Positions 1 to 9,075 of a stretch of 64,000 nucleotides of DNA are shown one piece after another. Each line of letters opens with the position of its first letter. Within the stretch, counting starts at the first letter, position 1. The translations under genes and the position numbers were made by a program. The notes below the pieces were generated by a model. The model was not told the DNA's origin and searched no databases. It saw nothing but the letters and a program-made list of their open reading frames with translations. This stretch comes from Clostridiales bacterium (lineage in GTDB: Bacteria > Bacillota_A > Clostridia > Oscillospirales > Oscillospiraceae), in NCBI GenBank assembly GCA_004553625.1, contig SFKX01000004.1, positions 62,001 to 126,000 of the forward strand. The letters run 5' to 3'.

Positions 1-93
1 GGCCACGCAGAGCAGGATGAGCCTGCCGCGGCTCAGCTTTGGCCGCCTCAGCGCGGGCAGGCCGCGCCGGAGCTTGATGCCTGTAAGTTTCAT
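1..93 (-). CDS. N-terminus of a membrane protein, cut by window edge
   Basis: Only the first 31 residues are visible: a basic stretch rich in Arg and Lys followed by the start of a hydrophobic segment (LILLCVA), as expected of a cytoplasmic N-terminus entering a membrane helix. The ATG lies 5 bp beyond the stop of the HlyD-like gene, so the two are probably co-transcribed. A second adaptor or an efflux permease would fit this position, but the sequence present does not decide it. Confidence 0.55.
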   Translation of the reverse strand, partial: MKLTGIKLRRGLPALRRPKLSRGRLILLCVA

Positions 94-98
94 AGGCG

Positions 99-1961
99 TC
101 AATCGGGCAGGCGGACGAGCATACCGTCCTCGACGGGCTTCGTCGCCGTGGTGAGGACCATGTCGTAGGCCGAGATTCCGCCGGAGACGGCGGTGTTGAC
201 GTCGTCCTTGGCGAGGACGGTGACGTCCACGCGCGTTGCGACGAAGCGGTTGCCGAGCGGGCTGCTCTTTGCCACGACCATGAGGACGAAGCTGCCGTTT
301 GCGTCGGAACGGACGGCGCTGTTGGGGACGATGGTCTCGTAGTTCTGGCTGCGCTGGCCGATGGAGATGGAGGCCTGGGTCCCGCTCTCGACGCTGCTGC
401 CGGTGACGTCAAAGACAAGGAGCTTGTTGTTGCCGCCCTGGGTGTTCTGGGTGTCGCTGCGGATGCCGACGAGCCGGGCCTGCATATCGGAGCCGCCCCA
501 GTAGCCGGTGCTGATCTCGGCGGAGTCGCCTATGACGACCTTCTGGGCCTGCTCGTTCGTGACGCTCATAGTGACCTGGTAGCCGCGGTCGGGTACCTCG
601 ATGGTCATGACGGCGTTGTTGGGGTCCGTGCTGCTGCCGGCGGAGACGTTTATCTCCTTGACGACTCCGTTGACGTCGGAGACGATCTGGCCGCCGGTGA
701 CGACGCCGTTTTCGTCCTTCTCGCCGCCCTGGAGCTCAGCGATCTGGTCCTTGAGGGACTGGATCTGGGAAGCCATGCGCGAGAGCTCGAGGTTGTCGAG
801 CTGGGAGGTCTTGAGCAGTCCCTCGAGCGTAGTCTCACAGGTGACGACCTCGTCCTTGGCGGAGTCGTAGGTGGTCTTTTTGGCGGAGAGCTCGTCATAC
901 TCGGCCTTGAGGTCGTCTACGGCGCGCTGGGCCTCCTTTACCTTTTTGTTGAGCTCGGCGTTCTGGGGCTGGGCCTGTTCCTCGGCCTTTTCGTATGCCT
1001 CGACGGCCTTTACGTATGCGTTATACGCCTCGTTGACGGCGTTGTAGCCCTTGGCGATGTCGCTGAGGTTCTGGCTGGGCAGGTCGCCCACGAGTTTGGA
1101 ATATGTAGAGTCGTCGATATTCACCTGGTCTATGCCGAGGTTGCGCCGCTCGGCGAGGGTGTTCTCGCTGAAATCCACGAAGTAGCCCCGGACGGTGGAC
1201 TCACCCGCCGCGGAGAAGGCTCCGGCGATGGCCTCGGCGTAGGCCTGGGCGTCGCCGTAGTGGGTGCCGTGGCGGACGCCGTCGGCTGCGAGCTGGTCGA
1301 TGAACTTGAGCTCCTTGGAATAGCGGATGGAGTTGGACTCGTAGTCCAGCTTGGCGGCGTCGGCGGCGTCGCGGAGCCCGTCGAGCGTATCTCCTCCGGT
1401 ACCCTCGACGTAGCCGCCGGCCTCTTCGAGCAGGTCGGAGAGGCGCTGGTGCTCATCCACCGCGGCCTCGTAGCGGAGCTTGGCCAGCTCGACCTCCTCT
1501 GCGCTGATGACGTTTGCGTCGCGCTTGGCGATGGCCTCCTGGAGTTTTTCCTGGGCGCGCTTGACCTCGCTGCTGCCTCCGCCCATATTGATGAGCTTCT
1601 GCTGGTAGGAGTACTGGGCCTCCTCGAGCTGGGTCTGGAGGGTTTTGAGCTCCTCGCCCTCGCCGGCGGCGAGCAGGACGAGGACGTCGCCGACCTTGAC
1701 CTCCTGTCCCCTGGTCACGAGGACGGACTGTATCTTGCGGGAGGTGGTGGTTTTGACCTCATAGGTCTCCTTGGCCTCGATAGTGCCGGTCCCTCGGATC
1801 TGGGTCGTGATCGCGCCGGACTGGACGTACTGCACTGCGGCCTCGGGGAGAGAGGCGTTCATGATGGTGTTGGAGAAAAAAGTCAGAACGAGCATGACCG
1901 CCAAAAAGATGATGGCGACGTTCTTGACCCAGCCCCTGTTTTTGACTTTCTGCTCAGTCAT
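99..1961 (-). CDS. HlyD/RND-type membrane fusion (adaptor) protein
   Basis: A 620-residue protein with one N-terminal membrane helix (about residues 14-35) followed by a lipoyl/biotinyl-like half-motif (GTIEAKETYEV, then VTRGQEVKVGDVLVLL at about 80-97). A long charged coiled-coil region (about 105-410) follows, then the second lipoyl half (SDVNGVVKEINVSAG) and beta-barrel domains. This order is that of adaptor subunits of ABC or RND exporters, which in Gram-positives link a membrane transporter to the outer face. It is larger than the usual 350-450 residues because the hairpin is long. It lies 39 bp after a sugar-type permease gene and directly before another membrane gene. The adaptor family is clear, the transported substrate unknown. 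Confidence 0.8.
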   Translation of the reverse strand: MTEQKVKNRGWVKNVAIIFLAVMLVLTFFSNTIMNASLPEAAVQYVQSGAITTQIRGTGTIEAKETYEVKTTTSRKIQSVLVTRGQEVKVGDVLVLLAAGEGEELKTLQTQLEEAQYSYQQKLINMGGGSSEVKRAQEKLQEAIAKRDANVISAEEVELAKLRYEAAVDEHQRLSDLLEEAGGYVEGTGGDTLDGLRDAADAAKLDYESNSIRYSKELKFIDQLAADGVRHGTHYGDAQAYAEAIAGAFSAAGESTVRGYFVDFSENTLAERRNLGIDQVNIDDSTYSKLVGDLPSQNLSDIAKGYNAVNEAYNAYVKAVEAYEKAEEQAQPQNAELNKKVKEAQRAVDDLKAEYDELSAKKTTYDSAKDEVVTCETTLEGLLKTSQLDNLELSRMASQIQSLKDQIAELQGGEKDENGVVTGGQIVSDVNGVVKEINVSAGSSTDPNNAVMTIEVPDRGYQVTMSVTNEQAQKVVIGDSAEISTGYWGGSDMQARLVGIRSDTQNTQGGNNKLLVFDVTGSSVESGTQASISIGQRSQNYETIVPNSAVRSDANGSFVLMVVAKSSPLGNRFVATRVDVTVLAKDDVNTAVSGGISAYDMVLTTATKPVEDGMLVRLPD

Positions 1962-2000
1962 GTTGCGATTTCCTCCGTCTTTCGTATAGCTTCATGCGGC

Positions 2001-2888
2001 TCAGCCCTTGACCGAGCCCTGGGTGGCGATGCCCTCGACGAGGTACTCCTCACCGTGGAGGAAGAGGAGCAGCGTGGGCACCATGTATATGGTGGCGATT
2101 GCGAAGGCGAGTCCGACCTCGCCGGTGTTTATGGTGGAGAGGTACACGGAGAGCGGCTGTTTTTCGGCGTCCGGGAGCAGGACGATGGGCTGCTCGACCA
2201 TGTTCCAGTAGTCTATGAACACGAGTATCGCGATGGAATAGAGCGCGGCGCGGCACTGGGGCATACAGACCCTGGTGAACACCTGCCACTCGCCCGCGCC
2301 GTCTATCTTGGCGGCCTCTATGAGCGAATAGGGTATCCTGCGCATGAACTTTGTGAGCAGGAACACGGAAAAGGGCGCGAAGGCGCCGGGCAGGATGATG
2401 GCCCAGCGGGTGTTGAGGATGTGCAGCCACTTGGAGACGAGGTAGTTCGGCACCAGCGTGACCTGGTAGGGCATGAGCATGAGGATGACGTAGAAGAAGA
2501 ATATCGCCGCCCTCACCTTGCCGCGCCAGCGGGTGAAGCCGTAAGCCGCGATGGAGGCTATCGCCACCTGGAACACGACGATGGGTACGACCAGGATGAC
2601 GGAGTTCCAGAACTTCAGCAGGTAATCGGGGCTCTTCAGGAGCACGGTTATGTACTGCTCGAGCGAGACCTTGTCCGGGATGAACTTGAGGTTGACCTTC
2701 TCGGAGACATAGGTCTTGCCGCCGGAGCCGGAGGCGTTCTGAAAGATGACGCCGTAGTTTGCGCTTATCTCCGTCTGCGTCATGAAGGAGTTCGAGATGG
2801 TGAGGAGCGTGGGCAGCAGGAAGATGAGCGCCAGCAGCGCGCAGACGATAAAGATGACCGTCCTGGAGAAATATTTCTTTTTTCTCAT
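2001..2888 (-). CDS. Carbohydrate-type ABC transporter permease, MalG/UgpE family
   Basis: A 295-residue inner-membrane permease of the binding-protein-dependent type. It has an N-terminal helix (TVIFIVCALLALIFLLPTLL), several further helices, and the EAA loop that docks the ATPase (EAAKIDGAGEWQVFTRVCMP, about 190-210), which marks MalG-type subunits. Its start overlaps the stop of the MalF-type gene by 4 bp (ATGA), so the two are translationally coupled. No ATPase gene is visible nearby; a shared MsmX-like ATPase encoded elsewhere is likely, as in many Firmicutes. The substrate cannot be read from the sequence. Confidence 0.9.
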   Translation of the reverse strand: MRKKKYFSRTVIFIVCALLALIFLLPTLLTISNSFMTQTEISANYGVIFQNASGSGGKTYVSEKVNLKFIPDKVSLEQYITVLLKSPDYLLKFWNSVILVVPIVVFQVAIASIAAYGFTRWRGKVRAAIFFFYVILMLMPYQVTLVPNYLVSKWLHILNTRWAIILPGAFAPFSVFLLTKFMRRIPYSLIEAAKIDGAGEWQVFTRVCMPQCRAALYSIAILVFIDYWNMVEQPIVLLPDAEKQPLSVYLSTINTGEVGLAFAIATIYMVPTLLLFLHGEEYLVEGIATQGSVKG

Positions 2889-3799
2889 CCCTCCACGTCC
2901 TTTCCGAACCAGTCCTCCACCTTGAAGAGGACAGCGATGATGACGACCATGGCTATTGCCATGACGACGGCCGCGGAGGACATCTTCTGGAAGTCGAGGG
3001 AATTGAAGGTGTTGTTCATGAAGTGCTGCAGCATATATAGGCTGCTGTATGGGTAGCCGCCGGTCATGAGGTACACCTCGCGGAACACCTTGAAGGAGCT
3101 TATGAGCGAGAGTATCGTCACGAAGAGGACCGTGGGCGAGAGATATCTGAGCTTGATCGCGAAGAACTTGTAGACCTCGGAAGCGCCCTCGACGTCCGCG
3201 ACCTCGAGCAGCTCGCGCGGGATATTGGCGAGCGAGGACATGAAGAGGATCATGTTGTAGCCGAGGCTCTTCCAGAGGAAGAGGGTGAGTATGACGATCT
3301 GGCCGTATTCGGACTTTATCCAGTCGATCTTGGCGATGCCGAAGAGGGCGGTGATCTCGTTTATAACGCCGTTGTTGCTGAAGAGCACCTGCCAGATGAG
3401 CACGACGGAGGCCACGGGGACCATCATCGGGCTGAGGAAGAAGGTGCGGAACTGGCTCTTGAGGGGTATCCTTGCCTCGAGCAGCATGGCCAGCCCGAGC
3501 GCCAGGACAACCGCCAGCGGCACCGCCAGGGCCGAGAAGGTGGCCGTATTCTTGGCGGCGTCGCGGAAAGCGGAGTTCTTGAAGAGGGCGATGAAGTTGT
3601 CCAGGAACACGAACTCCGGGTTTATCGAGCTTCGGATGACGGAGTAATAGACCACAACGCAGAAGGGCAGGACGAAAAAGATTAGAACGCCAAGCACGCT
3701 CGGGCCAATGAAGCAGAGGCTGTGCGCCAGGTCTTTCAGCTTTCTGTCTCTGCGCTCTCTGGAGAGCCGCTCACGCCGCCTGTGTGCCAAGGCTTTCAT
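2885..3799 (-). CDS. Carbohydrate-type ABC transporter permease, MalF/UgpA family
   Basis: A 304-residue permease with about six membrane helices and the conserved cytoplasmic EAA-like loop (LEVADVEGASEVYKFFAIKL, about 200-220). It pairs with the overlapping MalG-type gene to form the membrane channel of an importer. It has its own well-formed promoter 45 bp upstream, so it can be transcribed separately from the two binding-protein genes that precede it. The short basic N-terminus (HRRRERLSRERRDRKLK) is cytoplasmic. The family is firm; the sugar, glycan or other ligand is not known. Confidence 0.9.
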   Translation of the reverse strand: MKALAHRRRERLSRERRDRKLKDLAHSLCFIGPSVLGVLIFFVLPFCVVVYYSVIRSSINPEFVFLDNFIALFKNSAFRDAAKNTATFSALAVPLAVVLALGLAMLLEARIPLKSQFRTFFLSPMMVPVASVVLIWQVLFSNNGVINEITALFGIAKIDWIKSEYGQIVILTLFLWKSLGYNMILFMSSLANIPRELLEVADVEGASEVYKFFAIKLRYLSPTVLFVTILSLISSFKVFREVYLMTGGYPYSSLYMLQHFMNNTFNSLDFQKMSSAAVVMAIAMVVIIAVLFKVEDWFGKDVEG

Positions 3800-3844
3800 T
3801 CTCTCTCATCCCTCCGATCTCGCGTCCGGCCGCCGCCATTCTGT

Positions 3845-3873
3845 ATTATACTACTTAGGACAGCAAAGCTCAA
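3845..3873 (-). promoter_or_regulatory. Housekeeping promoter for the permease operon
   Basis: On the minus strand TTGAGC and a perfect TATAAT are separated by exactly 17 bp. The start of the MalF-type gene follows 46 bp downstream. The surrounding 150 bp is markedly AT-rich. Confidence 0.7.
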
Positions 3874-3922
3874 CTATAAATATCACAATTTGTGCTGTTT
3901 ATTTCGACATAATGCGCCTTAT

Positions 3923-3941
3923 ATTGTATCTGAATTGTATC
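3923..3941. repeat. Two direct repeats ATTGTATC at 11-bp period
   Basis: ATTGTATC occurs at 3923-3930 and again at 3934-3941 (GATACAAT on the coding strand), one helical turn apart and about 50 bp upstream of the permease -35 hexamer. This is a plausible activator site; the repeat is seen, the function is inferred. Confidence 0.45.
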
Positions 3942-3948
3942 TTTTCCT

Positions 3949-6282
3949 TTACCGCTGCTCGTTTACATAGATGGAGGCGCGGTTCTGGATGTTCCTGGCG
4001 ACCTCGTCCGCGGACTTCTGCCCGGCGAAGAAGCCCTCGGCCTCCTCGTTTATGATGGAGCGGAGCGTGCCGCTGGTCCTGCCGGAGACTGTGACGGTGG
4101 AGTTTATGACGTCCTGGATGCTGCGGGCGTAGTCCTCGGTGAACACGGTCTCCATCTCGGTGCCGTCGTCCGAGTAGCTGGTCATCTTCTCGCCGATGTT
4201 GTCGCGGAAGAGCTTGTCGAAAACCGCCTTATTGGTGGGCAGCCCGCCGAAGGCGTCCTGCTGGTGATCCGGGTCGAGGCAGTAGCTGATGAAGTCCCAG
4301 GCGACGTTTTTGTTCTTGCAGGCCTCGGAGATGGCGAGTCCGCCGGAGTAGGAAAAGACCGCGCCGGAGCCGGGGACGCCGGGGTAACCGATGAGGGTCA
4401 TGCCGGCCTTGCCGTAGAGGCTGGCGTCATATGAATAGCTGTAGAGCGAGTTTATATACATCTGGCGCAGCATCTGCCTGCCCTCGCGGATGCGGGCCTC
4501 CTCGCCGTTTTTGGGGCTGAAATCGTCGTCGTCCCACTTGTACTCCTCGGGGAAGAGCTCGGTGAAGCGGAGCAGGTCGGCAAATTCGCCTGTATCGAAG
4601 CGGCAGACGCCGTTCTTCCAGTCCACGAAGCCGCCGAGGCTGAGGCTGCACACGTTGGCAAAGACCTCGCGCCTGGTCCAGCCGCGGCTGAACACCTCGC
4701 AGCCCTGGGGCATCTTGTCGAGGGCGGCGCGCAGCTGGTCGAAGCTCCAGCCGGGCTGGGTCCCGACGACGGAGCTGGGTCCGGCGAGGGTCTGGAGGGT
4801 GAAGCCCCCGGTTATCTCATAGAGCTTGCCCTCGCGGCTGAGCGCGTTGAAGAAGGGCTGGACCAGCCCCTCGCGCCCACCGAAGCGGCTGTCCGCCTCG
4901 ATGAAGGGCCAGAGGTCGGTGAAGAGTCCCTTCGCCGCGAAGGACTCCATGGGTATGCCGTTCGTGAGCAGGATATCCGGGACGCTGCCTGCGCCGATCT
5001 CGGTGGTGAGCTTGGTGAGCCCCGCGCCGTAATCCTCGTCGGTGTTGTACTGGGAGTAATCGCGCACCTCGATGCGGAACTCGGCGTTCTTGCGGTTGAA
5101 GTCGAGGACGGCGCGGCGGACATCGTAGTCGAGGTAGTTGCAGGCGAGGCTGAGCGTGGTCTTGGGCTTCACCTGGTCTGCGGGGGTCGGAACGAGCCGG
5201 ACGAGGTAGGCCCCGCCGCCGCCGTCGTAGTCGTTGAGCAGGCAGAGGACCTCGCCGCCCTCCGAGACGAAGCCGCGGACGACGGAGCTGCTGTTGATGT
5301 CGCAGTTTATCCAGCTGAGGAGCCTTTCGGGCTGGGCGCCGAGCCGGAGCGCGCAGAAGCTCTCGCCCTCGTTGTAGCAGGCGTCGTAACCGCCGCCGCC
5401 GGAGTAGGCGCCGTAGGCCTCGTAGCTGAGGCTGTGGACGGTCTGGCCGAGCTTTTTGGAGCCGAGGTCGATGGCGTGCAGGTCGATGCCGCCGCCCTCG
5501 GTCTTTGGGGTCATGGCGTAGACCTCGCCTGCGGCGCTCTGGAAGAGGCCCTGGAGGTAGGTCTGCTCGTCCGCGCGGACTGCGCCGAGCTCTGCGCCGG
5601 AGCCGTCAACGGCGAGGACGCGGCCCCCGGTCTGGTCCATGAGGAAGATGCGGCCCTGGGCGTCTGCGGCCATAGCGGTGAAGGAGGGGGACTCGCCGCC
5701 CTCCTCGGAGCCGGGGCCGAATTCGCGCTTTGCGGTCTCTGCGCCCTTGGCGTCGAAGATGCGCAGCAGGCAGCTCTCGCGGTAGACCTCTTCCTGGGGC
5801 AGGCTGTAGCTGAGCCGCTCGAGGGCGGCGAGCCCGCCCCCGGCGAGGGGCCGGATGGCGGCCAGCTCGACGCTGCCCTCGGCGCCCTCGGGCAGGGCCG
5901 AGACGCTGTAGCCCTCGAATCTCGCGAGCCCTCCCCCGGCGGCGTCCAGCGTGAACACCGCGGGGACGTTTTCGGTGACGCTCTCTTCCTCCATGACGGG
6001 CTTGCCCTCGGCGTCGGTGAGGGGCTCGCCGTTCTCGTCGTACTTCTGATACTTCTTCAGGACCGGTCCGCTCTCCACCTCTGCCGTGAGGAAGAGCCTG
6101 CCTTCGGCGGTCTCGGCCAGGTTTATCCCGCCCGCGAGCCCTTCGAGCTTCGTATACTGCGGGACGTAGACCCTGTCCGGACCCGGTGTGCTCCCGGGCG
6201 CGGCGGAGCCGCAGCCCGAGAACAGCCCGAGGGCGAGGGTGAGAGAGAGTACCAGTGAGCCGGTTCTAGTGATTTTATTCAT
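3949..6282 (-). CDS. Large solute-binding lipoprotein with N-terminal propeller-like domain (copy 1)
   Basis: A 777-residue lipoprotein. The signal peptide ends in a lipobox with Cys24 (GLFSGC). Residues about 30-370 consist of repeated beta-rich units with phrases such as AADAQGRIFLMDQTGG and SAAGEVYAMTP, which look like blades of a beta-propeller. Residues about 375-777 resemble a family 1 extracellular solute-binding protein (VPDILLTNGIPMESFAAKGL, then GYPGVPGSGAVFSYSGG). Ordinary sugar-binding proteins have 400-450 residues, so the front half is an added module. The C-terminus (NRASIYVNEQR) is nearly identical to that of the upstream paralogue. Ligand delivery to the downstream permeases is inferred from position. 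Confidence 0.8.
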   Translation of the reverse strand: MNKITRTGSLVLSLTLALGLFSGCGSAAPGSTPGPDRVYVPQYTKLEGLAGGINLAETAEGRLFLTAEVESGPVLKKYQKYDENGEPLTDAEGKPVMEEESVTENVPAVFTLDAAGGGLARFEGYSVSALPEGAEGSVELAAIRPLAGGGLAALERLSYSLPQEEVYRESCLLRIFDAKGAETAKREFGPGSEEGGESPSFTAMAADAQGRIFLMDQTGGRVLAVDGSGAELGAVRADEQTYLQGLFQSAAGEVYAMTPKTEGGGIDLHAIDLGSKKLGQTVHSLSYEAYGAYSGGGGYDACYNEGESFCALRLGAQPERLLSWINCDINSSSVVRGFVSEGGEVLCLLNDYDGGGGAYLVRLVPTPADQVKPKTTLSLACNYLDYDVRRAVLDFNRKNAEFRIEVRDYSQYNTDEDYGAGLTKLTTEIGAGSVPDILLTNGIPMESFAAKGLFTDLWPFIEADSRFGGREGLVQPFFNALSREGKLYEITGGFTLQTLAGPSSVVGTQPGWSFDQLRAALDKMPQGCEVFSRGWTRREVFANVCSLSLGGFVDWKNGVCRFDTGEFADLLRFTELFPEEYKWDDDDFSPKNGEEARIREGRQMLRQMYINSLYSYSYDASLYGKAGMTLIGYPGVPGSGAVFSYSGGLAISEACKNKNVAWDFISYCLDPDHQQDAFGGLPTNKAVFDKLFRDNIGEKMTSYSDDGTEMETVFTEDYARSIQDVINSTVTVSGRTSGTLRSIINEEAEGFFAGQKSADEVARNIQNRASIYVNEQR

Positions 6283-6333
6283 ATGGGGTCCTCCATGGTG
6301 CCGGGAAATGCCGGGTCGTGCTGTGTCTGTGTA

Positions 6334-8793
6334 TTACCTCTGTTCGCTGACGTATATGGAAGCGCGGTTCTGTATCATCGCCGCGACGTCCTCTGCGGAT
6401 TTTTCACCCGCGAAGTAGGAAGAGACCTCTTCGCTGACTATCTTCTGGAGCTGGTCCTGGGTAGAGGCGTAGCTCTGGCCGAAGAGCTGGGTGTTGTTGA
6501 TGACGTTCATGAGCACATCCATGTCCTCCTGGGTGAAGCGGACCTTCTGCTCCTGCATCTCGCCGGAGTCGGTCATGACATAGTTGCTGCTCTCGCGCTC
6601 GAGGGCATCCTGGAAGCTCTTGTCGAACACGGCGCGGTTGACGGAGAAGCCGTAGGAGCCGTAATAGCTCTGGTAGTCCTCCTTGAGGAAGCCGGAGACG
6701 AAGCGCCAGGCGGCGTCCTTTTCCTTGCAGGTCTCGGATATGGCGAAGCCGGGGCTGTAGGTGCTGAACACGGCGCCGCTGCCGGGGACGTCGGGGAAGC
6801 CGATGAGGGTCATGTTCCCGCCGAAGCTCTGGGAGTAATAGACCATGTCGAAGGGGTAGCCGAGGCTGACGCTCATGAGCAGCTGGCGGCCCTCTTTGAT
6901 GCGGACGTCGTCGTTATCGTCCTGGCTCCACTCATGGTTTTCCCAGTCGAAGTCCTTGGGGAAGAGGTCGGTGAACTTGAGGAGGTTTATGAACTCCTCG
7001 GAATCGAAGTTGCAGGTGCCGGTACCCCAGTCGACAAAGCTGTCGAGGTTGAGGTTGCAGATGCTGTCGAAAACGCTCTGCTTGGTGGTGCCGAGGCTCA
7101 GGATCTCGCAGCCCTCGGGCATCTGGTCGAGCGCGGCGTAGAAGTCGTCGTAGGTCCAGCCGGGCTCCGTGCCGACTATGGAGCTGGGACCGGCGAGGGT
7201 GACGAGGTTGAAGCTGTTCGTTATCCAATAGAGCTTGCCGTCCTGGCTGATGGCGTTGAGGAAGGGCTCGACCAGGGCCTCGCGCCCGCCGAGCTCGGCG
7301 TCGGCGTCGATGAAGGACCAGAGGTCGGTGAAGTAGCCGCGCGCGCTGAAGGTGTCGATGGGCAGGCCGTTGGTGATGAGGATATCGGGGACGGCGCCCG
7401 CGCCTATCTCGGTGATGAGCTTGGTGTTGCCGGCGGTGTAGTCCTCGTCGGTGTTATACTCGGAGTAATCGCGGACCTCGATGCGGTAGTCGCCGTCCAT
7501 GCGGTTGAACTTGAGAATCTCGCTCTTTACGGTGTAGTCGAGGCCGGTGCAGGCGAGGGTGAGGGTGGTCTTTTGCGGGACCTGGTCATAGGGGGTCTTG
7601 ACGAGGTTTATGAGGTAATTCGTCGAGCCGCCCTCGTTGCCGTATTCGGTGGTGAGGCAGACGATGTCGCCGTTTTCCTGGGGGAACACGCCGGAGAGGT
7701 TGTTTCCATCGACGTCGCAGTTTATCCAGGTGAGGAGCTTGGTCTCCTTGCCGGTGTCCGCGTCGAAGCCGAAGAAGCTCTCGCCCTTGTTGTAGCCGAA
7801 GTCGTAGTCCCCGCCGAAGGGGTAGACGCGGTAGACGCTCCGGTCGAAGTCCACCTCGTTATCGACGAGCTTGCCGGTCTGGCTGTCAACGGAGAGGAGC
7901 TTGATTTCGCTGTAGTCGTTGGCATAGGCGAGGACGGCCGCGCTGCCGTCGGAGAGGTTCACCAGGCTCATGAAACCGTCGATGCCCTCGCCCGCGGGGA
8001 TGCGGTAGAGCAGCTCTCCCTCGAAGCTGATGCCCAGCAGCTCGTTGCCGACGCTGACGCAGATGCCGCGGTCGCCGTCCGCGACCATACCGCTCATGTA
8101 GAAATACTCCTCCTCGTTCTCGTTGAACTGGGAGAGGTCTATGCTCGCGGTCTCGTTGCCCTGCTGGTCAAAGACGCGCAGGAGGTACTTTTCGACATAG
8201 GTGAACTCGCCCACGTCGGGCGCGTCTGAGGTGACGGGGACATCCACGGCGACGGCGTCCGCCGCGAAGGCGACGGGCTCGAGGTCGGTGCCGGAGGCCT
8301 CGCCGCTGCCGGTGGAGTAGCTGACGTTCTCGGCCACTATGAGCCTGCCGTCCTGGGAGGCGGTGAAGGCGCTGACCCACGCTCCGCCCTGGGCGCCCTC
8401 GGGTATCTCGGTGGGCGCGTATCCGCCGACGCGCTGGAGGTCCCCGCCGGAGACGTCCATGGAGAAGATGGCCGTCACGTAGTTGGGATATGTATACTCC
8501 TCCATGACGGGGTTGCCCTCCTCGTCGAGAACGGGATTGCCGTTTTCGTCATAGCTGGGGTAGCTCTCGGTGATCTCGCCGTCCTGGACGCTGGACATGA
8601 AGTAGATGCGTCCGCCGGCGAAGCAGGCGTTGTTCATGCCCTCAAACTCGCCCTCGAGCTCGGTGTATTTGGCAACGTATGCGTATTCGGGAGCGGGGGT
8701 GTTGGTGGGTCCGCCTTCGCCGCCGCAGGCGGAGAGCAGGCCCAGAGCCATCACCAGCGCCAGGATGAGGCAGCAGGTCTTTTTCATTTTCAT
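6334..8793 (-). CDS. Large solute-binding lipoprotein with N-terminal propeller-like domain (copy 2)
   Basis: An 819-residue lipoprotein with lipobox Cys23 (GLLSAC), paralogous along its whole length to the next gene, 51 bp downstream. A propeller-like front (about 30-400, e.g. SQDGRLIVAENVSYSTG and DGSAAVLAYANDYSE) precedes the binding-protein fold (VPDILITNGLPIDTFSARGY; GFPDVPGSGAVFSTYSPGFA). Both copies keep the motif EVRDYSEYNTDEDY or a close variant, so they arose by tandem duplication. This copy is more acidic and has a longer front domain. The SD (GGAGGACAAAG) fits the chosen ATG. Confidence 0.8.
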   Translation of the reverse strand: MKMKKTCCLILALVMALGLLSACGGEGGPTNTPAPEYAYVAKYTELEGEFEGMNNACFAGGRIYFMSSVQDGEITESYPSYDENGNPVLDEEGNPVMEEYTYPNYVTAIFSMDVSGGDLQRVGGYAPTEIPEGAQGGAWVSAFTASQDGRLIVAENVSYSTGSGEASGTDLEPVAFAADAVAVDVPVTSDAPDVGEFTYVEKYLLRVFDQQGNETASIDLSQFNENEEEYFYMSGMVADGDRGICVSVGNELLGISFEGELLYRIPAGEGIDGFMSLVNLSDGSAAVLAYANDYSEIKLLSVDSQTGKLVDNEVDFDRSVYRVYPFGGDYDFGYNKGESFFGFDADTGKETKLLTWINCDVDGNNLSGVFPQENGDIVCLTTEYGNEGGSTNYLINLVKTPYDQVPQKTTLTLACTGLDYTVKSEILKFNRMDGDYRIEVRDYSEYNTDEDYTAGNTKLITEIGAGAVPDILITNGLPIDTFSARGYFTDLWSFIDADAELGGREALVEPFLNAISQDGKLYWITNSFNLVTLAGPSSIVGTEPGWTYDDFYAALDQMPEGCEILSLGTTKQSVFDSICNLNLDSFVDWGTGTCNFDSEEFINLLKFTDLFPKDFDWENHEWSQDDNDDVRIKEGRQLLMSVSLGYPFDMVYYSQSFGGNMTLIGFPDVPGSGAVFSTYSPGFAISETCKEKDAAWRFVSGFLKEDYQSYYGSYGFSVNRAVFDKSFQDALERESSNYVMTDSGEMQEQKVRFTQEDMDVLMNVINNTQLFGQSYASTQDQLQKIVSEEVSSYFAGEKSAEDVAAMIQNRASIYVSEQR

Positions 8794-9014
8794 CGTCTTT
8801 GTCCTCCAATAAAAATTTGTTGCGACTTACAAAAAAGCAGGGCGCAAGTCAGTCTCCTGCACCATGCGCACAGACAGGATACCACAGCCCGCGCGCGATG
8901 TCACCTCGTTTATGACGCATGCGCAGCTTAAAGGTTCCTTAAAAGCTCCGCGTTTCCGCCATATACTGTAGACGTCCCCGGCGCGAAAAAAGTCTGCGCC
9001 CCGCGCGAAAAAAA
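8794..9014. other. Intergenic region with no convincing gene
   Basis: This stretch separates the binding-protein operon from the possible small ORF at 9076. It holds the Shine-Dalgarno site of the 8793 gene at its left end. A short open frame on the minus strand (8827-9018) has no SD and no recognisable product. I could not find a well-spaced housekeeping promoter for the 8793 gene. Confidence 0.5.
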
Positions 9015-9043
9015 TCATTATCTCTCCCGGCCGCGCATAGAAT
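9015..9043 (+). promoter_or_regulatory. Possible sporulation (sigma-E-like) promoter
   Basis: TCATTAT and CATAGAAT are separated by 14 bp, close to the pattern described for mother-cell sigma-E promoters in Bacillus and clostridia (one mismatch to CATACAAT). It lies 32 bp upstream of the ATG of the 20-codon ORF. The call rests on two short motifs. Confidence 0.35.
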
Positions 9044-9075
9044 GTATATGCTGTGCGGGAGGGAGGTGAGCTGGT

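Noticed and set aside
1260..3056. Long open frame on the plus strand (about 598 codons) opposite the adaptor and permease genes
   Set aside because: It is antisense to three well-recognised genes, has no recognisable domain and is rich in Gly, Glu, Asp and Val, as frames opposite GC-rich genes are.
6283..8229. Long plus-strand open frame opposite the binding-protein gene
   Set aside because: The composition is repetitive Ala/Val/Glu/Gly without any motif, and the opposite strand encodes a clear lipoprotein.
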